Source of the DNA: Candidatus Acididesulfobacter guangdongensis
GTDB lineage: Bacteria > SZUA-79 > Acidulodesulfobacterales > Acidulodesulfobacteraceae
Assembly (NCBI GenBank): GCA_004195045.1
Contig: SGBC01000002.1
Coordinates: 434,001-498,000, forward strand
Length of the DNA: 64,000 nucleotides
Reading direction: 5' to 3'
The position numbers and the translations under genes are program-made. The notes below the pieces were generated by a model. That model was not told the origin of the DNA. It saw nothing but the letters and a program-made list of their open reading frames with translations, and ran no database searches. Shown one piece after another: positions 10,139 through 17,964 of this stretch (its first letter is position 1; every line of letters begins with the position of its first letter).

Positions 10139-10139
<1 letters not shown>
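9863..10139 (-). pseudogene. PIN-domain (VapC-like) ribonuclease, C-terminal remnant
   Basis: On the minus strand about 92 codons read in frame without a start: the C-terminal half of a PIN-domain protein, recognisable from LPKNDRIILSSAIYHNIDF followed by FITGNTKDF, the conserved D(R)xxxAAA-h and ThDkdf-type acidic positions of PIN nucleases. The N-terminal half with the first catalytic Asp is missing where the tRNA fragment starts, and the last residues run into the solo IS end. It is therefore truncated on both sides and should be inactive. Confidence 0.65.
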
Positions 10140-10188
<49 letters not shown>

Positions 10189-10232
10189 AATAGCAGTTTA
10201 CAAAGCTTTCATTGATAAAGATTTACAGGCTA

Positions 10233-10352
10233 TTAACTTTTTACTGTAGGGGTTTTTGCAGTATTACCGTCTAAATTATTCTGATATATTTTTTTAGTTA
10301 TAGCGTCCATTAAATTATAATGGATTATTTCTTTATCATTTAACGAATTCAT
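10233..10352 (-). pseudogene. AbiEii-like nucleotidyltransferase, N-terminal remnant
   Basis: The first 24 codons repeat the start of the intact toxin gene at 16061 almost exactly (LNDKEIIHYNLMDAITKK). After that the sequence has lost part of the KGGT active-site region and runs to a TAA at 10233-10235. The 17-base overlap with the upstream antitoxin-like gene is the same as in the intact locus. It is a broken inverted copy of that locus. Confidence 0.75.
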
Positions 10353-10755
10353 TTTGCCACCTTAAAAGCACATCTTTCTCGTCCGTTTGAGCATGTGTGA
10401 GCATAATCTTAAAATATTTCATAAATTCTGCTACGTCTTCGTCTTCCAATAAATAATCATTAAAAATAACATGGTCGGGATAACGTTTAAGGACAAATAT
10501 ATTATGATATAGCATATCGGCTATAGCCCGTGCAGGAGACGCACACTTAATATTCTTAATATTACTGCCTAAAGATTTAGAAAAATCGCCGGAAGAAACT
10601 AATCTGGCATTGCCGAATAGTCCTGTAGTATCCGCATAATCGACGCCGCTTATCGGCCAATTACCCGTTCTAATATTATCTAAAATATGCCAGTCTGCGC
10701 CGGTAATATTTAAAGCGCCAAATCCGGTTATGTATTTTATATTTTCTTTTTCCAT
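10336..10755 (-). CDS. AbiE-type antitoxin-like protein, copy 1
   Basis: A 139-residue protein nearly identical to the product at 15670-16077 (both begin MEKENIKYITGFGALNITG). In the intact locus that gene overlaps a COG2253/AbiEii nucleotidyltransferase toxin by 17 bases, so this is presumably the antitoxin half; no DNA-binding motif can be named with confidence. Conserved features are the ITGADWHIL and KCASPARAIADM blocks and an acidic C-terminal region. Here the toxin is only a 40-codon remnant, leaving an orphan antitoxin copy. An extended -10 (TGATATAAT on the minus strand, 10762-10770) precedes it, as in the other copy. Confidence 0.6.
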   Translation of the reverse strand: MEKENIKYITGFGALNITGADWHILDNIRTGNWPISGVDYADTTGLFGNARLVSSGDFSKSLGSNIKNIKCASPARAIADMLYHNIFVLKRYPDHVIFNDYLLEDEDVAEFMKYFKIMLTHAQTDEKDVLLRWQNEFVK

Positions 10756-10775
10756 AATCCTATTATATCATATTT

Positions 10776-13253
10776 TCAATTAACAAAATATTCGCTTAAG
10801 TCCTCGACTTCTTTTAACGGAGTTCTTTTCTTGTAGTGTTCTACGTAGTCTTTAAACCAGTCTTCTCCGCCTTTAAGTTTTACCGCTTTCGCAAGACGCC
10901 TTGCGTATTCGTCGGACTGAATAAGGGAAGTGATGTTTTCGTCTAAGCTAAGCTGCGCCATGCGGGTTATGTTTTCCTGCTTGATAAGATAATCCCTTTG
11001 GGGCGTTCCTTTCACGACCATTTCGAATTCGTTTTCCGTAAGACCGAATGTATTGATATAGAGGTTTTTCATATCGGTCGTATCCGCTTTGTAATTCGGC
11101 AAAAATATTTTAGTAGATACGTTAGTAAGAACGCTTGAGAGCATTTTTTGATTTTCTGCCACGTGCATAGGGTCTTGAGTTGCAAATACTACTATTGTGT
11201 TTAATTTGCGTAAAGTCTGAAGCCATTCCTGCATTTTGCCCGCAAAAATCGGATGCTGAAGTTCGAACCAGGATTCGTCTAAAATAATTATTGTAGGAAT
11301 TAAAGAAGTCAAAGAAGAATCTATTCTTTCGAAAAGATACATTAATAAAGGCGGTATTACTTTAGAATTGTTATCCCCGCTTAAGTTTTTCATCTCGAAA
11401 ACGGTATATTTCGATAAGTTAAGCATATCAACCGGATTATTAAAATAGTTTTTATATTCCCCGGTAACCCACGGACGCAATTTATCGGATAAATTAGTCG
11501 GCAGGACACTTAAAAAAGACTCGATGACGTGCTTATTTTTCGGAAGATTTGCTACAAGTTCTATAGCTTTCCACAATTGTTTTAAATCTTCGTCATCCAT
11601 AGCATATCCGAACGACTCGATTAATACCTGCAGAAAATCTCTTAAGAAGCTCTTCCCGCCTTTTTTGCTTATTAGAGAGACAGGATTTAAGTAGGTTCTT
11701 TTCTCCGGCTTAAAATCGACATGGAGTCCGTTTTGGGCTAAAGACAGAATTTCTGCGGTGTAGCCGAAGTCGAAGAAATATACCTGAGGGTCGTATTTCA
11801 TATATTGAGCCGCCAAGAAGTTTAATATGACGGATTTACCCGCGCCGGTGGGTCCGAAGATAACGGTATGTCCTACGTCTTTTACGTGAAAATTAAAGTA
11901 AAATAAGGTCTTATGTTTCGTTTCTAAAGCGCATAATGCCGGCGCTTTAAGGTAGAAGTTAAATTTATCCCCTATTAAAATAGTCCTGAAAGGGATGTAA
12001 TCGACAAAATTGCCAAGACTTACCATGAAAGAGCGGGGATTTAATTTATCTCCGCCAGGCACGGCCGAGAAATAGGCGGAAATTTTATTTAAGCTTTCCG
12101 TGAGTACTTGATATCCCCTATCTTTTAATACACCGGTTATTTTAGCTGACGTTTCTTCCGCTTCTTTTTCCGCCTTTCCCCAAGCTATAAAATTTACGGA
12201 AGCTATTCCGAAAGGCCGCACCAAGTCGAGTTCCTGCATAGCTTCTTCGGTGTCGTAAACGTAGCTCATTTTAGTGGGATCTATTAATTTAGTTTCTTCG
12301 CCTGTGGCGGTTTCGGATGCTTGATGAAGAAGACTTTTTCTCGTTACGAAATAATGTCTTCTTCTTTTTTTCATCAAGCTTTTAGCTTTTTCTTTAGAAA
12401 GAAAAGAAAACGAACAGGAAAATTTTAGTTCTTTATCTAAAGAAAGGAGCCCGTCTAATACGCCGGGATAAGTTTCCTGAGGATAGTCTTTTACGCTTAA
12501 AACTTTATATACCGAAGAATCTAATTTGATAGCTTCTTCGTAGTCTGCGTCAACGGTGAAATCCGTTAAATATTCGTCTAAGAAAGCGTAGTCCGGAAGC
12601 CTTATCCCCCCCTGCCTTAAGTCTTGCGCCGGATTAACTACAAAATAGTAAGCAGCAAGAAGTTCTTCGTCTTTAAGCCTTTCAAGTCCTAATTTCGGTA
12701 AAGATTCGGCAATACCTTCTAATTCTTTATTTATAAGTCTCAATCTTTCTTTAAGCTCTTTAATAACGTCTTCTTTAGTCTTTTTTTCGCTTAAAGATTT
12801 AACTTTCTCCGTTATCTTTTTCCCGTCTCTTTCGAAAACTTTCTTGAATATTTTTAATTTCGATCTATTTTCCCTGTAGATAAAAGATATATAAATATTA
12901 TTTACGTAGTTTTTATTCCTTAAAACCCTTTCTTTATATTTTTCATCTATATATTTAGAAACCGAAGACTTAAATTCTATATCAGGATAGTAGTAATTTC
13001 TTTTTCTTATCAAAAAAAACGAGACTGTCCAGTTCTCGCCAAGTCCTTTTAGCGCGTCTTCAAGCCTGTCGGCATAGTAACTGATAAAATCGCTTCCGAA
13101 TGTTTCGGAATCAATTCCTCTTACTTTATAAAGCGCGCATAAGCCTTCGTCTTTCAGTCTTATTACGTCAGGGTTCGCCAAAGAAAATATCGGAAGAAGT
13201 TCAGATACTGACGGCTTTAAGTTCGCTTTCGTATATTTTTTTAAGTCTATCAT
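10776..13253 (-). CDS. VirB4/TrbE-type conjugation ATPase (orphan)
   Basis: An 825-residue type IV secretion ATPase of the CagE/TrbE/VirB4 family, which energises pilus assembly and substrate transfer at the inner membrane. The N-terminal half is the family's variable domain; the C-terminal RecA-like half has Walker A GPTGAGKSV at about residues 463-471, Walker B IIILDES near 652 and the downstream FATQDP segment. No other VirB components sit beside it, and a different complete VirB4 is encoded at 45370, so this is probably a relic of another conjugation system. It overlaps the upstream small gene by 4 bases and is followed by the antitoxin copy. Confidence 0.88.
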   Translation of the reverse strand: MIDLKKYTKANLKPSVSELLPIFSLANPDVIRLKDEGLCALYKVRGIDSETFGSDFISYYADRLEDALKGLGENWTVSFFLIRKRNYYYPDIEFKSSVSKYIDEKYKERVLRNKNYVNNIYISFIYRENRSKLKIFKKVFERDGKKITEKVKSLSEKKTKEDVIKELKERLRLINKELEGIAESLPKLGLERLKDEELLAAYYFVVNPAQDLRQGGIRLPDYAFLDEYLTDFTVDADYEEAIKLDSSVYKVLSVKDYPQETYPGVLDGLLSLDKELKFSCSFSFLSKEKAKSLMKKRRRHYFVTRKSLLHQASETATGEETKLIDPTKMSYVYDTEEAMQELDLVRPFGIASVNFIAWGKAEKEAEETSAKITGVLKDRGYQVLTESLNKISAYFSAVPGGDKLNPRSFMVSLGNFVDYIPFRTILIGDKFNFYLKAPALCALETKHKTLFYFNFHVKDVGHTVIFGPTGAGKSVILNFLAAQYMKYDPQVYFFDFGYTAEILSLAQNGLHVDFKPEKRTYLNPVSLISKKGGKSFLRDFLQVLIESFGYAMDDEDLKQLWKAIELVANLPKNKHVIESFLSVLPTNLSDKLRPWVTGEYKNYFNNPVDMLNLSKYTVFEMKNLSGDNNSKVIPPLLMYLFERIDSSLTSLIPTIIILDESWFELQHPIFAGKMQEWLQTLRKLNTIVVFATQDPMHVAENQKMLSSVLTNVSTKIFLPNYKADTTDMKNLYINTFGLTENEFEMVVKGTPQRDYLIKQENITRMAQLSLDENITSLIQSDEYARRLAKAVKLKGGEDWFKDYVEHYKKRTPLKEVEDLSEYFVN

Positions 13254-13636
13254 TGTATTTTAAGCCCCAAAGATTTAGATATATGGTTTGTAAATGTGTC
13301 AAATCCTTTTTTTGAAAGTTCCGGAGTAAGTTCGCCGTAATGCACCAAAGGAATAGCGTCAGCAAATTTATGCAAAGTGCTTGCAATGTTTTTCAGAGTT
13401 TCTTCGCCTTCAGCCTGCCAGCGTCCCGCTTGAGGATTTGCGGCAAAAAGAAATTTTTTTCTGTTTTCTTCCGTATTTTTTAGTTTCACTTCCCCGTTTT
13501 TTAAGTCCCCAAGCGCAAGGACTTTCGGGTCGTTAGTCTTAACGGAAATTACGTCTTTATCTATTTTTATTACCCCGAAAGTATCCGCTTTAACTAATTT
13601 ACCCTCATACGGCGTCAATTTATCGTCAGGTTCCAT
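13250..13636 (-). CDS. Hypothetical protein, cotranscribed with orphan VirB4
   Basis: A 128-residue soluble protein of no recognised family; no signal peptide or membrane segment. Residues 80-128 (IASTLHKFADAIPLVHYG ... SKSLGLKIQ) look helical. Its stop overlaps the VirB4 start by 4 bases, so the two are translationally coupled. There is no convincing ribosome binding site before its ATG, and stop codons lie just upstream in frame. It may be a shortened T4SS accessory gene. Confidence 0.45.
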   Translation of the reverse strand: MEPDDKLTPYEGKLVKADTFGVIKIDKDVISVKTNDPKVLALGDLKNGEVKLKNTEENRKKFLFAANPQAGRWQAEGEETLKNIASTLHKFADAIPLVHYGELTPELSKKGFDTFTNHISKSLGLKIQ

Positions 13637-14035
13637 TGCAAGTATAGGCGATTTTTATTACAACATCAATTTAAAAGGTAATCGTTATGAAAAAAAATGA
13701 CATTCAAAATGAACTTAGCATTGAAGAAAAGAAAAAAATTCTATTATCGGCGATAGAAGGCGCTCATCCGGCTAAAAAAAAAGAAGCTCTCTTAATTCCG
13801 TTTATTCCGGAAATTAAATTAATGCTCGAAAAGAAAATGTCTTTGAGCGCACAATTAAAAGCTCTAAATTCTATCGGAATCAAAATTGCGTATAAGACGT
13901 ATAAAAGTTTTTTGGATATGCTTCTTATACTGCACCCATTTGTCAAGACCAATTTTTTATTTTATTACTTCCTTCTTTTAATTCTTTTTTATTATCATTT
14001 TAATTATTAATTATTATTTATTTTTATTAGTATAA

Positions 14036-14059
14036 TTTAAAGGGGGTACCCCCTTTAAA
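14036..14059 (-). terminator. Perfect palindrome at the end of the IS transposase
   Basis: A 24-bp perfect palindrome, TTTAAAGGGGG then its complement, sits 5 bases beyond the transposase stop. The GC-rich hairpin in very AT-rich DNA, followed by A/T runs on both sides, fits a factor-independent terminator or a barrier against outside transcription. Confidence 0.55.
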
Positions 14060-14064
14060 AAATT

Positions 14065-15210
14065 TTATGCCGCTTTTTCAAAATATTCACTATAAAATTT
14101 TAGCGGCGGTTTATATCCCAAAGATGAATGAAGCCTGTGATTGTTGTATTGATGCATGAAAGCGTCAATACCGTCATGCGCTTCTTTTATCGTTAAATAT
14201 CCCGAAGGATAGATATTATCGTATTTTATAGTTTTCCAAAATCTTTCGATAAATATATTATCTAACGCTCTGCCTTTAGAATCCATTGAAATAGATATCT
14301 TATGATTTACTAAAATATTAATGAAGTTTTGAGCCGTATATTGCGAACCCTGGTCTGAATTAAATATTTCAGGATTTCCGTATTTATGTATAGCATCATT
14401 TAATACATTAATAGTAAGTCTTTCGTCCATAATAGGAGATAGTCTCCACGACAGAATACTTCTTGTATAAAGGTCAATTATAGCGCATAGATAAACAAAG
14501 CCGTGATTTAATCGTATATACGTTATATCGGACGCCCATACCTGATTGGGTTTAGTTACTTTAAGTCCTTTCAGGAGATACGGATACTTTTCATGAGTTG
14601 CGTCAGGCATTGAAGTGTTTTTCTTTTTTACCGGATACAGCGCTTTAATGCCCAGTATTTTCATATAACTTAATATTTGCTTAGGATTAGTGTCTTTGCC
14701 TTCCTGAATTAAAGTATGATACATGCGGCGGTATCCGTAATACGGAAATTCCGTATATATTTCATCTAACCTGTTTAATATAATTTGATCTAATAATTTT
14801 TCAGCATGTTCGTAATAGATTGTAGTTCTATTTAATTTTAACAGCTGGCACTGCCTTGTAATAGACAACGGGAGCTCAGGTTCTACAAGGCTTAATTTGT
14901 CAATCAAGCCCAAGCTCCCTACTTTTTTTTGCAGCCAGTCTCGTTCCATTACAGTTCTGCCTAAAGTTTTTTCTAAGTTTTCTATTTTTTCTTCTTTTTC
15001 TTTTAGTTCGTCTTTGTATTTCTTAGAAGATACTGAGTCTTCGTAAATAGCGGAAGCATTCTCAAAGAATTGCTTCCTCCATACCTGAACGCTTTTAGGC
15101 AGTATTTTATATTGAATGGCTATTTCATTAGTCGTCTTGCCTGATTCTAATAGTTCTAAGACAACTTTAGCCTTAAAATCAGGAGAAAACTTTCTGTGGT
15201 TTGTGCTCAT
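14065..15210 (-). CDS. IS3-family transposase, single open frame
   Basis: A 381-residue DDE transposase. Residues 1-60 form the OrfA-type helix-turn-helix (KFSPDFKAKVVLELLESG ... LPKSVQVWRKQF), followed by a leucine-zipper-like coiled coil (about 65-95), the HTH_21 region (FPYYGYRRMYHTL) and the rve catalytic core with ASDITYI (first D), NSDQGSQY (second D) and FIERFWKTIK (E). IS3 relatives usually split OrfA and OrfB by a -1 frameshift; here they are one continuous frame, as in a minority of the family. The GC hairpin just downstream may end its transcript. Confidence 0.92.
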   Translation of the reverse strand: MSTNHRKFSPDFKAKVVLELLESGKTTNEIAIQYKILPKSVQVWRKQFFENASAIYEDSVSSKKYKDELKEKEEKIENLEKTLGRTVMERDWLQKKVGSLGLIDKLSLVEPELPLSITRQCQLLKLNRTTIYYEHAEKLLDQIILNRLDEIYTEFPYYGYRRMYHTLIQEGKDTNPKQILSYMKILGIKALYPVKKKNTSMPDATHEKYPYLLKGLKVTKPNQVWASDITYIRLNHGFVYLCAIIDLYTRSILSWRLSPIMDERLTINVLNDAIHKYGNPEIFNSDQGSQYTAQNFINILVNHKISISMDSKGRALDNIFIERFWKTIKYDNIYPSGYLTIKEAHDGIDAFMHQYNNHRLHSSLGYKPPLKFYSEYFEKAA

Positions 15211-15652
15211 TATAACGCTCCTATGTTTAATTATAATTATTATTTTAATTATATTTAAATTTATTATTTTAAATTTGCTAATTTTTTAATCTTTTTATTA
15301 TTTTTCTTATTAGCTGATAGTAATAAATTTTAACAGATTTTTATAATTATTGTAATTGCGGAAGTTCAATTTTAAAAAAGCTGTCTTAATTTATAGGTTC
15401 ATTATATCTTAAGGAATCTAAGCCCACCCCCGAAGCTAAAAAAGGCGTTAAAGAACCGGCCTCAATTGAAATTGAAAATCAGCGGAGCTCAAATATAACT
15501 ATCGTCTTAAACGACAAAGGCGACGTAAAGACTTACGCCGTCAAAGATGCTGTTAAAAAAATGGGTTTTGCCTGGGATAAGGACCGCAAAGGCTGGAAAA
15601 AAGAGATAAGTCAGGAAGAACTGGAAAAGGTTAAGGAACTCAAAGTAGGGTA

Positions 15653-15661
15653 TGATATAAT
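15653..15661 (+). promoter_or_regulatory. Extended -10 promoter of the AbiE-like locus
   Basis: TGATATAAT, an extended -10 box, overlaps the end of the split gene 8 bases before the antitoxin ATG. No good -35 box is present. The same TGATATAAT box stands in front of the inverted antitoxin copy at 10762-10770. The very short leader would give a nearly leaderless transcript. Confidence 0.5.
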
Positions 15662-15669
15662 ATAAGATT

Positions 15670-16077
15670 ATGGAAAAAGAAAATATAAAATATATTACCG
15701 GATTCGGCGCTTTAAATATTACCGGCGCAGACTGGCATATTTTAGGTAATATTAGAACTGGTAATTGGCCGATAAGCGGCATTGATTATGCTGACACCAC
15801 AGAACTATTCGGTAATGCCGGATTAGTTTCTTCCGGCGGTTTTTCTAAATACACAGGTGATATTAAGTGCGCGTCTCCCGCAAGAGCTATAGCCGACATG
15901 GTATATCATAACATATTTGTTCTTAAACGTTATCCAGACCATGTTATTTTTAATGATTATTTATTGGAAGACGAAGACGTTGTAGAATTTATGAAATATT
16001 TTAAGATAATGCTCGAACAAGCTCAAAATAAAGAAAATGATATGCTCTTAAGGTGGAAAAATGAATTTGTTAAATGA
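15670..16077 (+). CDS. AbiE-type antitoxin-like protein, copy 2
   Basis: A 135-residue protein, first gene of the intact toxin-antitoxin locus, overlapping the nucleotidyltransferase toxin gene by 17 bases. It is nearly identical to the product of 10336-10755, with a few substitutions and a short deletion near SKYTGDIKCASP. By position and by the usual AbiE gene order it should be the antitoxin, probably repressing its own promoter and countering the toxin, but no winged-helix motif is obvious to the eye. Confidence 0.6.
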   Translation: MEKENIKYITGFGALNITGADWHILGNIRTGNWPISGIDYADTTELFGNAGLVSSGGFSKYTGDIKCASPARAIADMVYHNIFVLKRYPDHVIFNDYLLEDEDVVEFMKYFKIMLEQAQNKENDMLLRWKNEFVK

Positions 16078-16831
16078 TAAAGAAATAATCCATTATAACT
16101 TAATGGACGCTATAACTAAAAAAATATATCAGAATAATCTTCCGCTTACTCTTAAAGGCGGTACTGCTTTATTATTCGGATATAAACTCGACAGGATGTC
16201 GTTGGATCTCGATTTTGACGCAAATAAGCATATAAACCTTGAGTCAGTTATTAAAGAATCTTTTTTATCATTTTACGGAAGTAATAAACTTATTTTAAGC
16301 AATATTAATTTAAGAAAAGATACCGATGATGTTAAAAGATATATGATAGATTATAAAAATTCATATAACAACGAAATTTTTAAACTCAAAATAGAAATGT
16401 CTTTTAGAAGAAAATTCGATAACGACGAGACAAATATAATAAATAGCAAAAGAATTTTTAAGCTACCATTTTTATTTGATTTTAAAAAAGCGGCTTTTGA
16501 AAATAGAACAGCTTCGAGAGATTTACACGATATTATTTTTATTGGCAATAAGTATGCCGCTATCCTTAATCAGGCGCAAATTGATTTTATTAAAAATATG
16601 TATAAAAACATTAACAATATAATAGACAGATATTCTGAAGCATATAAAGAAGATACAATCTTAAAAGACAGATTTGAGGAAGATATTATAATGCTTGAGC
16701 AGATTGCTACAAATAAATTTAATAGAAAGGAAAAAGGATTACCAAATCAAGAATCTCAGTCTCCTAAGCCCGACGACTTCTCTAATGATTTTCAAAATAG
16801 AATAAATAAAGGCAAAGGCTGGGATAGGTAA
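16061..16831 (+). CDS. AbiEii/AbiGii-family nucleotidyltransferase toxin
   Basis: A 256-residue protein of the COG2253/AbiEii family, toxins of type IV toxin-antitoxin and abortive-infection systems that transfer nucleotides to an RNA target. The active-site pattern is visible: LKGGTALLFGYKLDRMSLDLDFD (about residues 29-51, listed here in two parts as LKGGTALLFGYKL and DRMSLDLDFD) with the GGT loop and DLDFD acidic pair. A ribosome binding site AAGGTGG precedes the ATG within the antitoxin gene. The last residues read QNRINKGKGWDR, a tail shared with the unrelated nucleotidyltransferase at 17280. Confidence 0.85.
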   Translation: MNLLNDKEIIHYNLMDAITKKIYQNNLPLTLKGGTALLFGYKLDRMSLDLDFDANKHINLESVIKESFLSFYGSNKLILSNINLRKDTDDVKRYMIDYKNSYNNEIFKLKIEMSFRRKFDNDETNIINSKRIFKLPFLFDFKKAAFENRTASRDLHDIIFIGNKYAAILNQAQIDFIKNMYKNINNIIDRYSEAYKEDTILKDRFEEDIIMLEQIATNKFNRKEKGLPNQESQSPKPDDFSNDFQNRINKGKGWDR

Positions 16832-16842
16832 GGTATAAAATT

Positions 16843-17280
16843 ATGGAAACTTTAAAAAGCACGTCTATTTGCATTAAAAAAATACTTGAAACTTCGCAGG
16901 AAGAGTTTTATAAAAAAAACGGGCTTGATTTAAACGCCGCTAAATACTATAGCAAAGAATATAATGCATTTACTTGCATAAGAAACTTCCTTGACGATTT
17001 TTATCACTATAAAGATAATAGACAGTCTATAATTAACGAAGAACCGAATCCAACAGGAAATAATCATTTCGACGCATTTTTAGCCGCTCTCTGCGAATAT
17101 TTAGCTTATCACTATAATCTTAAGCTTCCGGACTGGGCTTTAATGCAAAACCGGTTTTTAAAAAAATGGTGGTTCCCTAATAATTATAATTTTATGATTC
17201 CTACATGCTTAATGCAGTCTCCGGCTTCTTTTAAGCGCAGAGGTATTTTTATAGACGATTCTTTTTTTCAGAGGGTATAA
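16843..17280 (+). CDS. Hypothetical protein paired with DUF6036-type nucleotidyltransferase
   Basis: A 145-residue soluble protein with no recognised domain. It is rich in aromatic residues (ALCEYLAYHYNLKLPDWAL, KKWWFPNNYNF). Its stop codon overlaps the start of the nucleotidyltransferase gene by one base (TAATG), the tight coupling typical of toxin-antitoxin or modifier pairs. It starts 11 bases after the AbiEii-like toxin, so all four genes may form one operon closed by the hairpin at 17914. Confidence 0.55.
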   Translation: METLKSTSICIKKILETSQEEFYKKNGLDLNAAKYYSKEYNAFTCIRNFLDDFYHYKDNRQSIINEEPNPTGNNHFDAFLAALCEYLAYHYNLKLPDWALMQNRFLKKWWFPNNYNFMIPTCLMQSPASFKRRGIFIDDSFFQRV

Positions 17281-17870
17281 TGACTAAGGAAACGATAATT
17301 AAAGCTTTTAAAAGACTGTCAGATTTATTAGCTAAACAAGAAAAGCAAGCGGAAATCTATATTGTAGGCGGCGCAGCGATGATATTAGCATATAACGCAA
17401 GAACTACTACGAAGGATATAGACGCTATCTTTACGAATAAAGATATTATCTATAAAATTTCAAAGCAGGTTGCGGATGAAATGGGACTTGAAGAATACTG
17501 GATTAACGATGCGGCTAAAAGTTTTATACCTGCAAAAAAAGATGATAATTCTATCCCGATAATCGATGAAAAAAATTTAAAGGTTATGGCAGCGTCGGAA
17601 GAATATATGCTTGCAATGAAACTACTTGCTTCAAGAATGGAAGATAAGCCCGATATCGAATTCTTATTAAATAAACTCAATATCAAGTCTGCCGAAGACG
17701 CTCTTTATGTCGTTAGAGATTTATATCCGGATAAATTAATTCAACCCAAAACACAATATGTATTGGAAGAAATATTCTCACAAAAAGTAGAAAAAAATAT
17801 CTCACAGCCCGACGCCTTTTCCAAGGATCTCCAAAACAGAATAAGTAAAGGCAAAGGCTGGGACAGGTAG
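17280..17870 (+). CDS. DUF6036-like nucleotidyltransferase
   Basis: A 196-residue protein of the minimal nucleotidyltransferase fold: IYIVGGAAMILAYNAR near residues 25-40 gives the GG(A) loop and TTKDIDAIF near 42-50 the acidic D-x-D pair. Such proteins are common in toxin-antitoxin-like pairs. The C-terminal tail QNRISKGKGWDR closely matches that of the AbiEii-like protein two genes upstream, although the catalytic domains are only distantly related. It is the last gene before a strong hairpin terminator. Confidence 0.7.
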   Translation: MTKETIIKAFKRLSDLLAKQEKQAEIYIVGGAAMILAYNARTTTKDIDAIFTNKDIIYKISKQVADEMGLEEYWINDAAKSFIPAKKDDNSIPIIDEKNLKVMAASEEYMLAMKLLASRMEDKPDIEFLLNKLNIKSAEDALYVVRDLYPDKLIQPKTQYVLEEIFSQKVEKNISQPDAFSKDLQNRISKGKGWDR

Positions 17871-17913
17871 TCGGCCTTTAAGCTTTTGGTTCTTCCCTTT
17901 TCCAATATAATAA

Positions 17914-17937
17914 AAAAGCCCGCACAAGCGGGCTTTT
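17914..17937. terminator. Bidirectional factor-independent terminator
   Basis: Perfect 10-bp stem AAAAGCCCGC/GCGGGCTTTT around the loop ACAA. It lies between the rightward nucleotidyltransferase operon and the leftward lipoprotein gene; T runs on both strands make it suitable for both. Confidence 0.9.
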
Positions 17938-17964
17938 CTGGTCTTTGGTCTTTAGCTTTTGGAT

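Larger units (their letters stand above)
13926..15406 (-). mobile_element. IS3-family insertion sequence (IS150-like ends)
   Basis: A 1481-bp element. The left end begins TATACTGCACCCATTTGTCA, the right end read inward begins TATAATGAACCTATAAATTA, and both continue AAGAC and a T run: imperfect inverted repeats of about 33 bp in the IS150 style. Each end is flanked by a 3-bp direct repeat TCT (13923-13925 and 15407-15409), the usual IS3-family target duplication. It carries one transposase gene on the minus strand and has cut a gene in frame (13687-15665). Confidence 0.85.
13687..15665 (+). pseudogene. Element gene split by an IS3-family insertion
   Basis: Two parts, 13687-13925 and 15410-15665, are separated by the insertion sequence. 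Removing the IS and one copy of the 3-bp target repeat TCT restores one open frame of 164 codons plus stop. The N-terminal part is charged and helical (KKKILLSAIEGAHPAKKKE, then MSLSAQLKALNSIGIKIAYK); the C-terminal part has a compact domain with AVKDAVKKMGFAWDKDR and GWKKEI, resembling the small GF-xW-D domain at the ends of some plasmid and DNA-processing proteins. Without the IS it would be a small mobilisation-accessory-like protein; the name is not known. It is divergent from the orphan VirB4 operon. Confidence 0.7.
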
